Assembly (NCBI RefSeq): GCF_002753895.1
Contig: NZ_NJER01000002.1
Coordinates: forward strand, 553,989-617,988
DNA from: Halobacteriovorax sp. JY17
Lineage (GTDB): Bacteria > Bdellovibrionota > Bacteriovoracia > Bacteriovoracales > Bacteriovoracaceae
Length of the DNA stretch: 64,000 nucleotides
Direction: 5' to 3'
Shown: piece after piece, positions 38,452 through 47,535 of the stretch
Layout: every line of letters starts with the position of its first letter
Numbering within the stretch: the first letter of the stretch is position 1
Position numbers and translations under genes: made by a program
Notes under the pieces: model-generated
Told to the model about the DNA's origin: nothing
Database searches by the model: none
What the model saw: only the letters and a program-made list of their open reading frames with translations

Positions 38452-38676
38452 TTATTTCTTTCTCATTTTTCTTGGAACAGATTGGCAAATTTTTACTTTC
38501 TTTGACTCTGTCAGTTTGTCTTTCTTTGCGATCTTTAGACAGAATCCTTCTCTCTTGTGCCCAGAGACATCGCTACATGAAATCTCAAGATGTTTCTTGG
38601 GATTGCATTTTGCCTTGGCAAAAGTGTTTGTTGATACTGCTATCATTAGAATAATAGTTGCAAGAATCGTCTTCAT
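38452..38676 (-). CDS. Small basic secreted protein with four cysteines, unknown
   Basis: A 74-aa protein with GGAGAG upstream of its ATG and a signal peptide (cleavage near TNTFAKA). The mature part is ~54 residues, strongly basic (many Lys), with four cysteines (CNPKKHLEISC, GFCLKIA, KICQSVP), suggesting two disulphides. It is first in a two-gene unit with the acidic protein; the opposite charges suggest they could bind each other. No family recognised. Confidence 0.75.
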   Translation of the reverse strand: MKTILATIILMIAVSTNTFAKAKCNPKKHLEISCSDVSGHKREGFCLKIAKKDKLTESKKVKICQSVPRKMRKK

Positions 38677-38783
38677 TTATCTCTCCATCGTCATAGACTG
38701 GTCTAATTATCGTGTAGTTCAAAAAATAATAAAAATCGTTTTAATTGCTGAAATAATTAGTTTAAAGTTAATTGAGGTCAATT

Positions 38784-39650
38784 ATGGAAAGATTAAATTT
38801 TAACCACTTATACTACTTCTATATTGTGGCAAAAGAGGGCTCAATAAAGGCAGCTTCAGAGAAGCTCTTCGTGTCTCAGCCGACAATTAGTGATCAGATA
38901 AAACTGCTTGAGGACTATTTTGATTGCCAGCTGTTTGAGAGAAGAAATAGAAGTCTATTTCTATCAACGGAAGGAGAGTTTGCCCTTAATTATGCTGAGG
39001 GGATCTTCTCTCAAGGTAGAGAGTTGACTAGGCGACTTCGTAATCAGATACAGATTCCTAAAAAGTCTATTGATATTGGTGTGACACACTTCATGTCGCA
39101 TCACTTTCTTTATGAAACAATTCTACCTCTCTTTAATCAAGAGGAGATTGTTGTCAACGTGAAAGAGGGACAAAAGCATTTGCTATTAGCAGACTTAGAA
39201 GAAGAAAATTTGGATATGGTTTTCACTGATGGGCAAGACTTAACATCAAGTTCTATGAGTTCTTATCGGATAGGGGTCAATAAGACTTATGTCGTGGCCC
39301 ATAAGAAATATCAAAAGTACAAGAAAGGCTTTCCCGAATCTTTGGCAAAACTTCCTTTTTTTAACTATACAAAAAACTCTTACTTAAAATATGAAATAGA
39401 GTTATTCTTTTCAAAAAATTCCATTACTCCAAAAGTTATTGGAGAAGGGGATGATAGAGACTTAATGGAGATGGTTACGGTTCAAGGACTTGCTTTTACG
39501 ATTGTTCCTGAAGCCGCAAAACAGAAGTTTTGTACCAACAAAAATTTGATTGTTCTGGGAGAGATTGCAGAGCTTCAAACCTCTGTTTGGGGAATTATCA
39601 AAAAGAATTATACTGGATATGGGTACCAGTTATTGAAAAATAAGCTTTAG
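38784..39650 (+). CDS. NhaR-like LysR-type regulator
   Basis: A 288-aa protein. ATG at 38784 is preferred over TTG at 38772, since GAGG lies just upstream. The N-terminus LNFNHLYYFYIVAKEGSIKAA with VSQPTISDQIKLLED matches NhaR (NYNHLYYFWMVYKEGS). NhaR controls sodium/proton antiporter and biofilm genes in E. coli. Here it heads a run of six close genes and may regulate them. It is divergent from the small secreted proteins. Confidence 0.88.
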   Translation: MERLNFNHLYYFYIVAKEGSIKAASEKLFVSQPTISDQIKLLEDYFDCQLFERRNRSLFLSTEGEFALNYAEGIFSQGRELTRRLRNQIQIPKKSIDIGVTHFMSHHFLYETILPLFNQEEIVVNVKEGQKHLLLADLEEENLDMVFTDGQDLTSSSMSSYRIGVNKTYVVAHKKYQKYKKGFPESLAKLPFFNYTKNSYLKYEIELFFSKNSITPKVIGEGDDRDLMEMVTVQGLAFTIVPEAAKQKFCTNKNLIVLGEIAELQTSVWGIIKKNYTGYGYQLLKNKL

Positions 39651-39665
39651 TGGTTTGGAGTTATA

Positions 39666-41090
39666 ATGAAAAATGAAATAGAAGTATTTAAGCCAGATGG
39701 ATTTGAGGTAGAAAAGCACTTTTATCCAAAATCATTAAATTCACATTTACATTCAATGGTTGGGCATTTCTTTACTTTAAATCATTCCCGTATTGTAAAT
39801 CGTTACGTTCATCTAAATCCTCAAGTTTGCCCTGAAGCCTTAGATAAATTGTTAAAGTATCAATCGAGTAATTTTCACTGGGGTGGAGCCGATTTATTCT
39901 ATGTTGCAACTGAAACTGGAAATAGGAAAATGGTTGTTCTAGAGACAAATTCATGTCCATCGGGACAAAAGTCCATGCCTGCTGCATCTGAGTCAGACGA
40001 GTACCGAGGGTATAAGTCTCTAATTGAAAATTCTTTTATTCCTCTCTTGAAAAAGAGAAGGCTTCCGACAGGAAAGATTGCTGTTATTTATGATAAAAAC
40101 CATATGGAAACATCTGGCTATGCGGCAACCATCGCAGATTTAACAGGGGAAGAAGTTCTATTAGTGTCTCATTATAACGGAAGTGATTCCCTAATTAGTT
40201 TTAATGATGGGGTCATGCATGTTCTTCACGAGGGCAAGCAGGTTCCTATTAAAGCGGCTTTTAGATATGTGACACAAAAGCCTTGGAATAGAATTCCTAT
40301 AGAAACAAAGACTCTGATCTATAACCCAACGCTTATTTGCTTATCAGGAGGAAGAAATAAGCTTTTGGCAAATAAGGCCTATGAACTTTTTAATTCAGAG
40401 ATTGCTGAGTCTGGCTTGAAGATTCTTATGCCTGAAACGATTAAAGATGTTTCTAGATTAGAAATTCCTCTTTGGGTGAAAAAGTTTGGTGGTAAGGCCG
40501 TTATTAAAAACCCTTATTCAAATGCAGGGCAAGGTGTTTACACAATAACTTCTGAATATGAACTAGATGAATTTATGAAGCTAGATCATGATTATGATCA
40601 ATTCATTGTTCAGAGCTTAATTGGTCACTATAACTGGAGTTCTACAACTCAATCAGGAAAGTACTTTCATATTGGAACAATTCCAAATAAGAAAGGAAAG
40701 ACATTCATTGCAGATCTTCGGGTCTTAGTTTACTCAACACCAAAAGGCTTCTATCCGTGTGCCATTTATGCTCGTAGGGCGAAGAGCCCTCTGGAATCAA
40801 GTATAGAGGGAAATAGTTGGGAAGTTCTAGGAACAAATCTTTCTGAAAAATTAGGTGATAATAAATGGTCTTCTGATACTTCAAGGCTACTTCTTATGGA
40901 TAGAAAAGATTTTAACACCTTAGGTATTGGAACAGATGATCTTATTGAGGCTTATATACAAACAGTGCTTACAATTATTGCAATAGATAAAATGTCTCTT
41001 AATCTTGTTAATAAGAAGGGCAACTTTAGAAAGAAGTTATTTAGGTCTCTTGATAATGATAAATCCCTTATGAATGAGATTATGATTTAG
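39666..41090 (+). CDS. ATP-grasp fold ligase, substrate unknown
   Basis: A 474-aa soluble protein. The C-terminal half has ATP-grasp features: VIKNPYSNAGQGVYTI (nucleotide-binding loop) and IADLRVLVYSTPKGFYPCAIYARRAK (metal-binding region resembling RimK). The N-terminal half contains VVLETNSCPSGQKSMP. ATP-grasp enzymes join an acid to an amine or thiol using ATP. It sits 15 bp after the regulator and 8 bp before an aspartoacylase-like hydrolase. A paired ligase and deacylase suggests making and breaking an acyl-amino-acid or small peptide. Confidence 0.75.
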   Translation: MKNEIEVFKPDGFEVEKHFYPKSLNSHLHSMVGHFFTLNHSRIVNRYVHLNPQVCPEALDKLLKYQSSNFHWGGADLFYVATETGNRKMVVLETNSCPSGQKSMPAASESDEYRGYKSLIENSFIPLLKKRRLPTGKIAVIYDKNHMETSGYAATIADLTGEEVLLVSHYNGSDSLISFNDGVMHVLHEGKQVPIKAAFRYVTQKPWNRIPIETKTLIYNPTLICLSGGRNKLLANKAYELFNSEIAESGLKILMPETIKDVSRLEIPLWVKKFGGKAVIKNPYSNAGQGVYTITSEYELDEFMKLDHDYDQFIVQSLIGHYNWSSTTQSGKYFHIGTIPNKKGKTFIADLRVLVYSTPKGFYPCAIYARRAKSPLESSIEGNSWEVLGTNLSEKLGDNKWSSDTSRLLLMDRKDFNTLGIGTDDLIEAYIQTVLTIIAIDKMSLNLVNKKGNFRKKLFRSLDNDKSLMNEIMI

Positions 41091-41098
41091 AGGAAAAT

Positions 41099-42121
41099 AT
41101 GGAAAAAATTTTAACAGTAAAAACGAAAGAAGATTTAAAAATAGCCTCATTGAAAAGAGGGCAAGTTCATAGATTGCAAATTCACGTTGCAGATAATTCA
41201 TTAGGAGTTCCTTGGAAGGTACCTATTGTGATTATTCGTGGAATGGAAAAAGGGGCAACTCTAGGAGTTACCGCTGCTCTACACGGAGATGAGTTAAATG
41301 GAATATCGACAATCTTTAAATTGATAGAGAATGTTAATCCTAAGAAACTCAAGGGAACTCTAGTTCTTGTGCCTATATGTAATACTCCAGGATATCTTCT
41401 TAATCAGAGACAATTTTCTGACAATGTAGATCTTAACCGGATTATGCCAGGTCAGCCAGAGGGAAGCCCGAGTAAAATTTATGCCCACCATTTTATCAAT
41501 AAAATTGTTTCTAAATTTGATTACTTATTAGATCTGCATACTGCAAGTCATGGACGTGTTAATAGTCTCTATATAAGAGCAGATATTGAAGATGAGGAGT
41601 GTCAACGTTTAGCTTATCTACAAAATCCTCAAATCATTGTAAAAAAATATGATGAAGAGGGAACTCTTAGAAGCTGGGCAAATAAGAACGGTATTCCAGC
41701 AATTACTATTGAAATTGGAAACCCTAACGCCTTTCAACACACTCTGATTGATGAGACTTTGGAAGGAATTCTAAATACAATGAAATTTCTTAAAATGGTT
41801 GAAGGGGAGGTTCAGGACTTAGTCACTAATGCAGTTGTCTGTGATGAGTCTTACTGGATCAATTCTACCAAGGGAGGAGTTGTAGATGTTCTTCCAGGGC
41901 TAACGGATACAGTGAAGAAGGGACAATTAATTGCTATCGTCTATGATGTATTTGGACAAATAAAAGAAGAGATCGTTGCTGATCGTGCAGGAATTGTTAT
42001 CGGTAAGAATACAAGGCCAAATTGCGATGCAGGTACTAGGCTTGTGCATTTAGGAATTGGATTTATTGATCCATTACCAGAAGAGATCCCAGGCCACGAC
42101 GAGTATGAAGAGCATGCATAG
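41099..42121 (+). CDS. Succinylglutamate desuccinylase/aspartoacylase family zinc hydrolase
   Basis: A 340-aa protein of the M14-like family. Zinc ligands are visible as HGDE (ALHGDELNGIS) and the later His in LLDLHTASHG; the active Glu is in ITIEIGNP. A C-terminal beta domain (residues about 240-330) is normal for this family. It removes acyl groups from amino acids or glutamate-like substrates. It is coupled to the ATP-grasp gene upstream, and its stop overlaps the modA start (TAGTG). Confidence 0.88.
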   Translation: MEKILTVKTKEDLKIASLKRGQVHRLQIHVADNSLGVPWKVPIVIIRGMEKGATLGVTAALHGDELNGISTIFKLIENVNPKKLKGTLVLVPICNTPGYLLNQRQFSDNVDLNRIMPGQPEGSPSKIYAHHFINKIVSKFDYLLDLHTASHGRVNSLYIRADIEDEECQRLAYLQNPQIIVKKYDEEGTLRSWANKNGIPAITIEIGNPNAFQHTLIDETLEGILNTMKFLKMVEGEVQDLVTNAVVCDESYWINSTKGGVVDVLPGLTDTVKKGQLIAIVYDVFGQIKEEIVADRAGIVIGKNTRPNCDAGTRLVHLGIGFIDPLPEEIPGHDEYEEHA

Positions 42122-42876
42122 TGAAGCTCTTCTTTTTCTCGTTAATATTTCTTAGTCAAATATCAGTCACTGCAAAAGTTCCAACTATTGCAGTGGCCAC
42201 TAACTTTAATCATGCGATGAACTCTATCGTCGAAAAGTTCGAAAGAAAATATAAGAAGAAAATTCAAGTGAGTTATGGATCAACTGGAAGTCTTTATTCT
42301 CAGATAATATTGGGGGCTCCTTTTGATGCTTTCTTTTCTGCTGATACAAAGACTATTGATCTTCTAATTAAAGAAGATATTGGAATTAAGGAAACAAAGA
42401 TCTCTTATGCTTTGGGCTCACTTGTTTTTCTCTGTGAAAAGTGTCCAAGGCCCTTTGATTGGCGAGAGATTATAACTAAGAGTGATTCAAAAATAGCTAT
42501 AGCAAATCCAAAGCTTGCTCCTTATGGGCAAGCCGCGAATGAGGTAGTAGAGAGTTTAGGGGACTCTAGTAGTGTTAGAGAGAGATTTGTTTTCGGTTCA
42601 AGTATTGGACAAGCATTTCAATTCATAAGAACTGGAAATATTCCTTTTGGTTTTGTTGCAAAGTCTTTAGTTATTGCTGATCATCTGGATAAGTCTAAGT
42701 ATCAAGAAGTTTCAATGAAATTATACACTCCTATAGAGCAGGGAGCCGTTATTTTAAAGAAAACGAAACTTCTTAATGAAGTAGAACTCTTCTTTTCATT
42801 TTTAAAATCAAAAGAAGTAAGAGAAATTATTTTAAATAATGGATACTTATTAAAAGAGATTGCTGATGCCAAGTAG
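42121..42876 (+). CDS. modA: Molybdate ABC transporter periplasmic binding protein
   Basis: A 251-aa protein starting with GTG overlapping the previous stop. Signal peptide to about residue 18, then the ModA pattern: VATNFNHAMNSIVEKFE, YGSTGSLYSQIILGAPFDAFFSAD, NPKLAPYGQAANEVVESLG, IPFGFVAKS. It binds molybdate or tungstate in the periplasm for ModBC. No molybdoenzyme gene is in the window. Confidence 0.93.
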   Translation: MKLFFFSLIFLSQISVTAKVPTIAVATNFNHAMNSIVEKFERKYKKKIQVSYGSTGSLYSQIILGAPFDAFFSADTKTIDLLIKEDIGIKETKISYALGSLVFLCEKCPRPFDWREIITKSDSKIAIANPKLAPYGQAANEVVESLGDSSSVRERFVFGSSIGQAFQFIRTGNIPFGFVAKSLVIADHLDKSKYQEVSMKLYTPIEQGAVILKKTKLLNEVELFFSFLKSKEVREIILNNGYLLKEIADAK

Positions 42877-43540
42877 TGAATCAATTATTCTCACTTTAAA
42901 AGTTGCTCTTTGTACAACTTTTCTTCTTCTTCTCATTTCAACTCCACTTGCTTGGTGGGTTATTGGACTTAAGAAGAAATACCGAATTCTTATCGAATCC
43001 CTCTTGGCGCTGCCTTTAATACTCCCTCCAACTGTTCTAGGCTTTTACTTACTAATCATTCTAAATCCAAATGGAATGATTGCGACTTTTTTTAAAGCAT
43101 TAGGACATTCAGGACAATTAACTTTTAATTTTACAGGTCTTGTTATCGGTTCAGTGATTTACTCTCTACCATTCACTGTGCAACCTTTAATTAATTCCTT
43201 TTCAAAAGTCCCTAAGATTTATCTTGATTCAGCAAGATTAATGGGGGCGAGTGGACTTGATCGCTTTAGAAGTATAGTAATTCCTTTAAGCAAGAGTGGC
43301 TTTGTTCTTGGGGGAATTTTGAGCTTTGCTCATACCATTGGTGAGTTTGGCGTGGTGATGATGATTGGAGGGAATATCCCAGGAGTAACTAGAGTTGTCT
43401 CTATTGATATTTTTAATCATGTGGAGGCCCTTGAGTTTAAAGAGGCACATCAGCTCTCTTTGATTATGCTGCTCTTTTCTTTAATTATCTTAATTGTTAT
43501 TTATTCAATCAATTCTTCAAAGAGAGTTACTAATGATTGA
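42866..43540 (+). CDS. modB: Molybdate ABC transporter permease
   Basis: A 224-aa protein with about five to six membrane segments. ATG at 42866 lies inside the end of modA; the in-frame TTG at 42860 is less likely. Family motifs: LPLILPPTVLGFYLLIIL, YSLPFTVQPLINSF and the EAA loop ARLMGASGLDRFRSIVIPLS. It forms the channel for molybdate. Its stop overlaps modC. Confidence 0.95.
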   Translation: MPSSESIILTLKVALCTTFLLLLISTPLAWWVIGLKKKYRILIESLLALPLILPPTVLGFYLLIILNPNGMIATFFKALGHSGQLTFNFTGLVIGSVIYSLPFTVQPLINSFSKVPKIYLDSARLMGASGLDRFRSIVIPLSKSGFVLGGILSFAHTIGEFGVVMMIGGNIPGVTRVVSIDIFNHVEALEFKEAHQLSLIMLLFSLIILIVIYSINSSKRVTND

Positions 43541-44489
43541 AGGTAACTTTACTGTAAATTATCCCGGATTTAGTTTATCAACTGGTAATTTCAAAATTAG
43601 AGAAAATGAAATCACTATAATTTACGGTGACTCGGGAAGTGGGAAATCAACATTTCTAAATTGCATTGCTGGAATTGAAAAAGGCTATAGTGGTGAGATA
43701 AGTTTGAAAGAAGAGTCTGTAATAGGTTACGTCTTTCAGAGAAGCTCTCTCTTTCCTCATCTCAATGTTAGAGAGAATTTAGAATATTCCTATCGAAGAT
43801 GTATTGAGCCTCAATATAGTTTTGAAGAAATTGTGAATCTCCTAAGTATGAGAGAATTACTTGATAAAGACATTGAGGATCTTTCGGGGGGAGAAATTCA
43901 AAGAGTCTCAATTGGAAGGTCTATTCTCTCTTCTCCTGATATTCTTTTAATGGATGAGCCTTTGAGCGCTCTTCACTCAGACGCGAAGTCTGAAATTATT
44001 CAATTGATTCTCAGTATTAGAAAGAGAATTAAAATTCCTATTTTAATTGTAACTCATTCTAGGAGTGAGTTAGTTTCACTTTGTGATAGCGCAATCTATA
44101 TTAAGAGAAATTCTCCAATAGAGCAGTTAAGTAGAGAAGAGGTCCTCTTAAGAATTGATAGTAGAGGACCTATTAATTTTATCCCTAATGAAATGGTGAA
44201 AAAATTTAATCTAAAAATAGCACTTAATAGCTTTGAAGGTTTAATCATTCACTCTGCAAATATTCTAGTAATGAAAGCTAACTTCGAAGGCCCTATTTTT
44301 TCAAATCATTTAAGATGTTTTCTTTCTAGTGTTAGTGATTTTGATGAGTCGTTTGTTATTTTGGAATTAGAATATTTTGAAAACAATTTTCTCTATTCAA
44401 AATTAAGCAAAGAAAATTTTAAATCACTCTCTATCTCAATAGGAGAGGGGCTTGTGGCGCTTTTTGGCCCCGAATCACATATCGTTTAA
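43533..44489 (+). CDS. modC: Molybdate ABC transporter ATPase
   Basis: A 318-aa protein. ATG at 43533 overlaps modB by eight bases and has AGAGAG upstream. Walker A GDSGSGKS, Q-loop YVFQRSSLFPHLNVREN, signature LSGGEIQR, Walker B ILLMDEPLSALHS, H-loop VTHSRSE. The C-terminal ~110 residues stand where ModC has its molybdate-binding (TOBE/Mop) domain, but are poorly conserved. It powers ModAB transport. Confidence 0.94.
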   Translation: MIEGNFTVNYPGFSLSTGNFKIRENEITIIYGDSGSGKSTFLNCIAGIEKGYSGEISLKEESVIGYVFQRSSLFPHLNVRENLEYSYRRCIEPQYSFEEIVNLLSMRELLDKDIEDLSGGEIQRVSIGRSILSSPDILLMDEPLSALHSDAKSEIIQLILSIRKRIKIPILIVTHSRSELVSLCDSAIYIKRNSPIEQLSREEVLLRIDSRGPINFIPNEMVKKFNLKIALNSFEGLIIHSANILVMKANFEGPIFSNHLRCFLSSVSDFDESFVILELEYFENNFLYSKLSKENFKSLSISIGEGLVALFGPESHIV

Positions 44490-44756
44490 GTCGGACTTTG
44501 CGCACTGCTCGTTTAAAGTTGACAAAAACTTGATCACTTTTGACACTGATTTTCCAAGACGACTCCAGATTTTCTTACATTGTCGTACCGGGCCGAGGCC
44601 CTTTGTTAGTCTTATGTAAGAGACTTTCTTACTCTGATTATCATATGCTTTATGTGAGGATAAGCAGGAAGCTTAGACTCTTACACACACAACTCAACTG
44701 ACAGGAAGTTTATTGAGTAAATGACCATTAGGGTCACTACCTTCAAGGAGGGAGAT
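44490..44756 (+). promoter_or_regulatory. Long upstream region before a small unknown gene
   Basis: 267 bp without a gene. It holds GGGC-CGAG-GCCC (44590-44601), possibly a weak stop for the mod operon; two TTGACA boxes (44519 and 44540) with no good -10 at 17 nt; and TGACC/GGTCA around ATTAG (44722-44736), 15 nt before the ribosome site. Base composition is less AT-rich than the surroundings. A regulatory 5' leader is possible but I match no known RNA family. Confidence 0.35.
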
Positions 44757-45104
44757 ATGTACATGGCAATCGCTGTAGAAAACTCACACCATCCTGCTAA
44801 CCAGTCCAACTATCGCGTTTGGCACTTGGAACTCGACAGCAACGGAAGTGTTGTCTCAATTGGCGCTATGACGCGAGAAGAGCTTGTGAAGGATTTATTC
44901 CAGAATTACAGGAATAAGGGAGAGTCGAATTGGAGGGCGTTCCTTCAAGACCGAGAAGACTCCACCGTGATCGAGTTGTATGACTTTATTTCAAAGAACC
45001 CGAATGAGAACACTCATTTTGGTAACTTACCAACCTTATCGGAGTTTCAGAAAACTCTAGAGCAGCTACAGCTTAGAATGGAGCTTCAACCCATAGCAGC
45101 TTAA
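44757..45104 (+). CDS. Small soluble protein with very strong ribosome site, unknown
   Basis: A 115-aa protein. ATG at 44757 is chosen because AAGGAGGGAG sits just before it; the upstream in-frame start at 44721 has nothing. No signal peptide. The first half is beta-like (NYRVWHLELDSNGSVVSIG), the second helical (REELVKDLFQNYRN, LSEFQKTLEQLQLRMEL). Codons are less AT-biased than in neighbours (many C-ending codons), which fits high expression. A strong terminator follows. Stand-alone transcription unit; no family recognised. Confidence 0.8.
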   Translation: MYMAIAVENSHHPANQSNYRVWHLELDSNGSVVSIGAMTREELVKDLFQNYRNKGESNWRAFLQDREDSTVIELYDFISKNPNENTHFGNLPTLSEFQKTLEQLQLRMELQPIAA

Positions 45105-45146
45105 ACAAAATTCTGGTTTTAACACTTATTAGCCCGCCCAGGCAAA

Positions 45147-45174
45147 AAAAGGGGCCTTTGGGCCCCTTTTTCCT
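45147..45174 (+). terminator. Strong rho-independent terminator
   Basis: GGGGCC (45151-45156), loop TTTG, GGCCCC (45161-45166), then TTTTT. A-rich sequence upstream makes it work in both directions. Confidence 0.93.
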
Positions 45175-45245
45175 TTTAGGACTTTCGAAAACTTTCTATA
45201 ATCCAGTTGTCGTAAACTTTCTAACTCAGACCCTCGGGAGGGATC

Positions 45246-46193
45246 ATGAAACCATTTATTGTAGTAGCTGACGGCTTTGATAAAAATCTATTTGAAGACC
45301 TAAAGAATACAACTGGATTTGATGTACATCCATCATCAAAAATTACTCAAGATGAACTAAAGGAATTACTGCCAAAGATTAATGGATTAGTAATTAGATC
45401 TGCGACAACTGTAACAAAAGAATACTTAGCACTTGCCCCAAATTTAAAATACGTTATTAGAGCGGGAGCTGGGACTGATAATATTGATAAAGCTTCATGC
45501 CAAGAAGTAGGAGTGAAAGTTTCAAATACTCCAGGTGCCAATAATAATTCAGCTGCTGAACATGCAGTTGCACTTATGATGACAGTTCTAAGAAAGACTG
45601 CTTGGGCACATCAAACAATGAGTAATGGTGGTTGGGATAAGTCTAAATTTACTGGAAATGAATTAGCGAATAAGAAAGTTGGAATTTTAGGATTTGGGCA
45701 AATCGGACAAATCGTAGCAAAGAGAATAGGTGGTTTTGAACCAGAAGTAGAGTTCTTTGATCCATTTCAAGAAGGAAGCGACCTCTCATACGTTTCTAAA
45801 TGTGATGATTTAAAAAAGCTTTTCAGCGAAAGCGATATTATTACAATTCACACTCCTTTGATGGACGCGACAAGAGGAATTGTAAATAAAGAGCTTCTTT
45901 CATTAATGAAGCCTAATGCAATTCTAATTAATGCTGCTAGAGGTGGAATTGTTAATGAAGATGACCTTTACGAGACTTTGAAGGCCGGTAAAATTAGGGG
46001 AGCTGGTTTTGATGTTTTTGCAACTGAACCTCTTGAAGAAGATTCTAAACTTAGAACTTTAGATAATTTAGTTATGACTCCACACCTTGGAGCTTCAACA
46101 GATGAAGCTCAATTTAGAGTTGGAGAAATGGCCGTTCATCAACTTAAAGAATTTTTCTTAAATGAAAACCTATTAAATGAGGTCAGAGTATAA
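45246..46193 (+). CDS. serA: D-3-phosphoglycerate dehydrogenase-like 2-hydroxyacid dehydrogenase
   Basis: A 315-aa protein with GGGAGGG upstream. It has the NAD-binding core of the family (KVGILGFGQIGQIVAKRI), catalytic Arg in LINAARGGIVNEDDL, Glu in FATEPLEED and His in MTPHLGAST. It lacks the regulatory ACT domain of long SerA. The first step of serine synthesis is the most likely role, but another 2-hydroxyacid cannot be excluded. A TATAAT at 45197 may be its -10. The stop overlaps purA (TAATG). Confidence 0.85.
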   Translation: MKPFIVVADGFDKNLFEDLKNTTGFDVHPSSKITQDELKELLPKINGLVIRSATTVTKEYLALAPNLKYVIRAGAGTDNIDKASCQEVGVKVSNTPGANNNSAAEHAVALMMTVLRKTAWAHQTMSNGGWDKSKFTGNELANKKVGILGFGQIGQIVAKRIGGFEPEVEFFDPFQEGSDLSYVSKCDDLKKLFSESDIITIHTPLMDATRGIVNKELLSLMKPNAILINAARGGIVNEDDLYETLKAGKIRGAGFDVFATEPLEEDSKLRTLDNLVMTPHLGASTDEAQFRVGEMAVHQLKEFFLNENLLNEVRV

Positions 46194-47464
46194 TGAAATC
46201 TCTAGCTATTATTGGTTCTCAGTGGGGCGATGAAGGTAAGGGGAAGATTACAGATCTTCTAAGCCAAAAGTGTGATGTTGTTGTTCGCTTTCAAGGTGGT
46301 AACAACGCTGGCCACACAATCATCGTTAAAGATAAGAAGATTGTTCTTCACTTAATTCCTTCGGGGATTTTACATGATCATTGCGTTTCTGTAGTAGGCC
46401 ACGGAGTTGTTTTTGATCCTGAAGCATTTAAGACAGAGCTTGAAAATGTTACGAGCAATGGAATTACTGTAAATAGTAAGAAACTTAAGATTTCTGGTAA
46501 TGCTAGTGTCATCACTATGTATAATAGGTTGATCGATGCGCAGAGAGAGTCTAAAGGGCCATTAAAGATTGGAACAACTGGAAAAGGAATCGGCCCTGCT
46601 TACGAAGATAAGATTTCTAGAAAAGGAATTAAATTAAAAGATCTCTTAGATAGAGACCTTTTGATAGATAAATTAAAAGCAAATCTTATCGAAAAAGAGT
46701 TTCTTCTAAAAAACCTCTATCAAGTTGAGTATCCAAGTGTTGAAGAAGAAGCTTCAAGGCTCTTTGAACTTGGGAAAATGATTGAACCATTTATTTGCGA
46801 TACATTTAGTTTCTTAGATCACGCAGTTAAAGAAAATAAGAATATTCTCTTTGAAGGTGCTCAAGGAATTCTCTTAGATATTGATTACGGCTCTTATCCA
46901 TTTGTGACTTCTTCAAGCACAAGTTATGGTGGGATCTTCACTGGTGCAGGGATGCCTTCTGGAAAAGTTGATGAAGTCTTAGGGATTACAAAGGCCTATA
47001 CAACAAGAGTTGGAGAGGGACCTTTTCCTACAGAGCTCTTCTCTGATGTTGGAGAATTTATCCAGCAAAAAGGTGGAGAGTTCGGGGCAACAACTGGAAG
47101 AAAGAGAAGATGTGGTTGGTTAGACCTTCCTCTTCTTAAGTACGCAGTAAAATGTTCAAGCCTAACAAGTATTGCGCTTACTAAAGTCGATGTACTAAGT
47201 GGAATGGATGAGCTTAAAGTGTGTAAGTCATATAAGTATAATGGTGAAGAAATTGATTGCGCTTATCCTGGGATTGATCTTTCAAAAGTTGAGCCAATCT
47301 TTACTGATATCGCTCCATTTGATGATGATTTCAAAGGGGAGCTCTCTGATAATTTAAAGTCATATATTGAAATGATTGAAAAGGAATTAGGAATACCTGT
47401 TTCTATTTTGGCATTTGGACCAGAGAGAAGTGAAATTGTATTTAGAAAAGAATTTTTTAATTAA
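46193..47464 (+). CDS. purA: Adenylosuccinate synthetase
   Basis: A 423-aa protein of standard length. Signature blocks: GSQWGDEGKGKITDLL (GTP-binding loop with catalytic Asp), GGNNAGHTI (His), IGTTGKGIGPAYEDK, FEGAQGILLDIDYGSYPFVTSS, TTGRKRRCGWLD, LTKVDVLSG. It joins IMP and aspartate using GTP in AMP synthesis. It is translationally coupled to the serA-like gene. Confidence 0.98.
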   Translation: MKSLAIIGSQWGDEGKGKITDLLSQKCDVVVRFQGGNNAGHTIIVKDKKIVLHLIPSGILHDHCVSVVGHGVVFDPEAFKTELENVTSNGITVNSKKLKISGNASVITMYNRLIDAQRESKGPLKIGTTGKGIGPAYEDKISRKGIKLKDLLDRDLLIDKLKANLIEKEFLLKNLYQVEYPSVEEEASRLFELGKMIEPFICDTFSFLDHAVKENKNILFEGAQGILLDIDYGSYPFVTSSSTSYGGIFTGAGMPSGKVDEVLGITKAYTTRVGEGPFPTELFSDVGEFIQQKGGEFGATTGRKRRCGWLDLPLLKYAVKCSSLTSIALTKVDVLSGMDELKVCKSYKYNGEEIDCAYPGIDLSKVEPIFTDIAPFDDDFKGELSDNLKSYIEMIEKELGIPVSILAFGPERSEIVFRKEFFN

Positions 47465-47469
47465 TAAAA

Positions 47470-47500
47470 AGAGGGAGTGGGTCTAGTCACTCCCTCTCTT
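47470..47500. terminator. Bidirectional terminator after purA
   Basis: GAGGGAGTG and CACTCCCTC pair around GGTCTAGT. AAAAA precedes and CTTTT follows, so it can stop purA on the plus strand and the small secreted-protein gene on the minus strand. Confidence 0.88.
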
Positions 47501-47535
47501 TTCCAAGGAAGGAAGAAAAAGGAATGCTCCTTTTA

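Noticed and set aside
44519..44545. Two TTGACA boxes as a tandem promoter for the small gene at 44757
   Set aside because: Neither has an acceptable -10 at 16-18 nt, so they are only mentioned within the upstream region.
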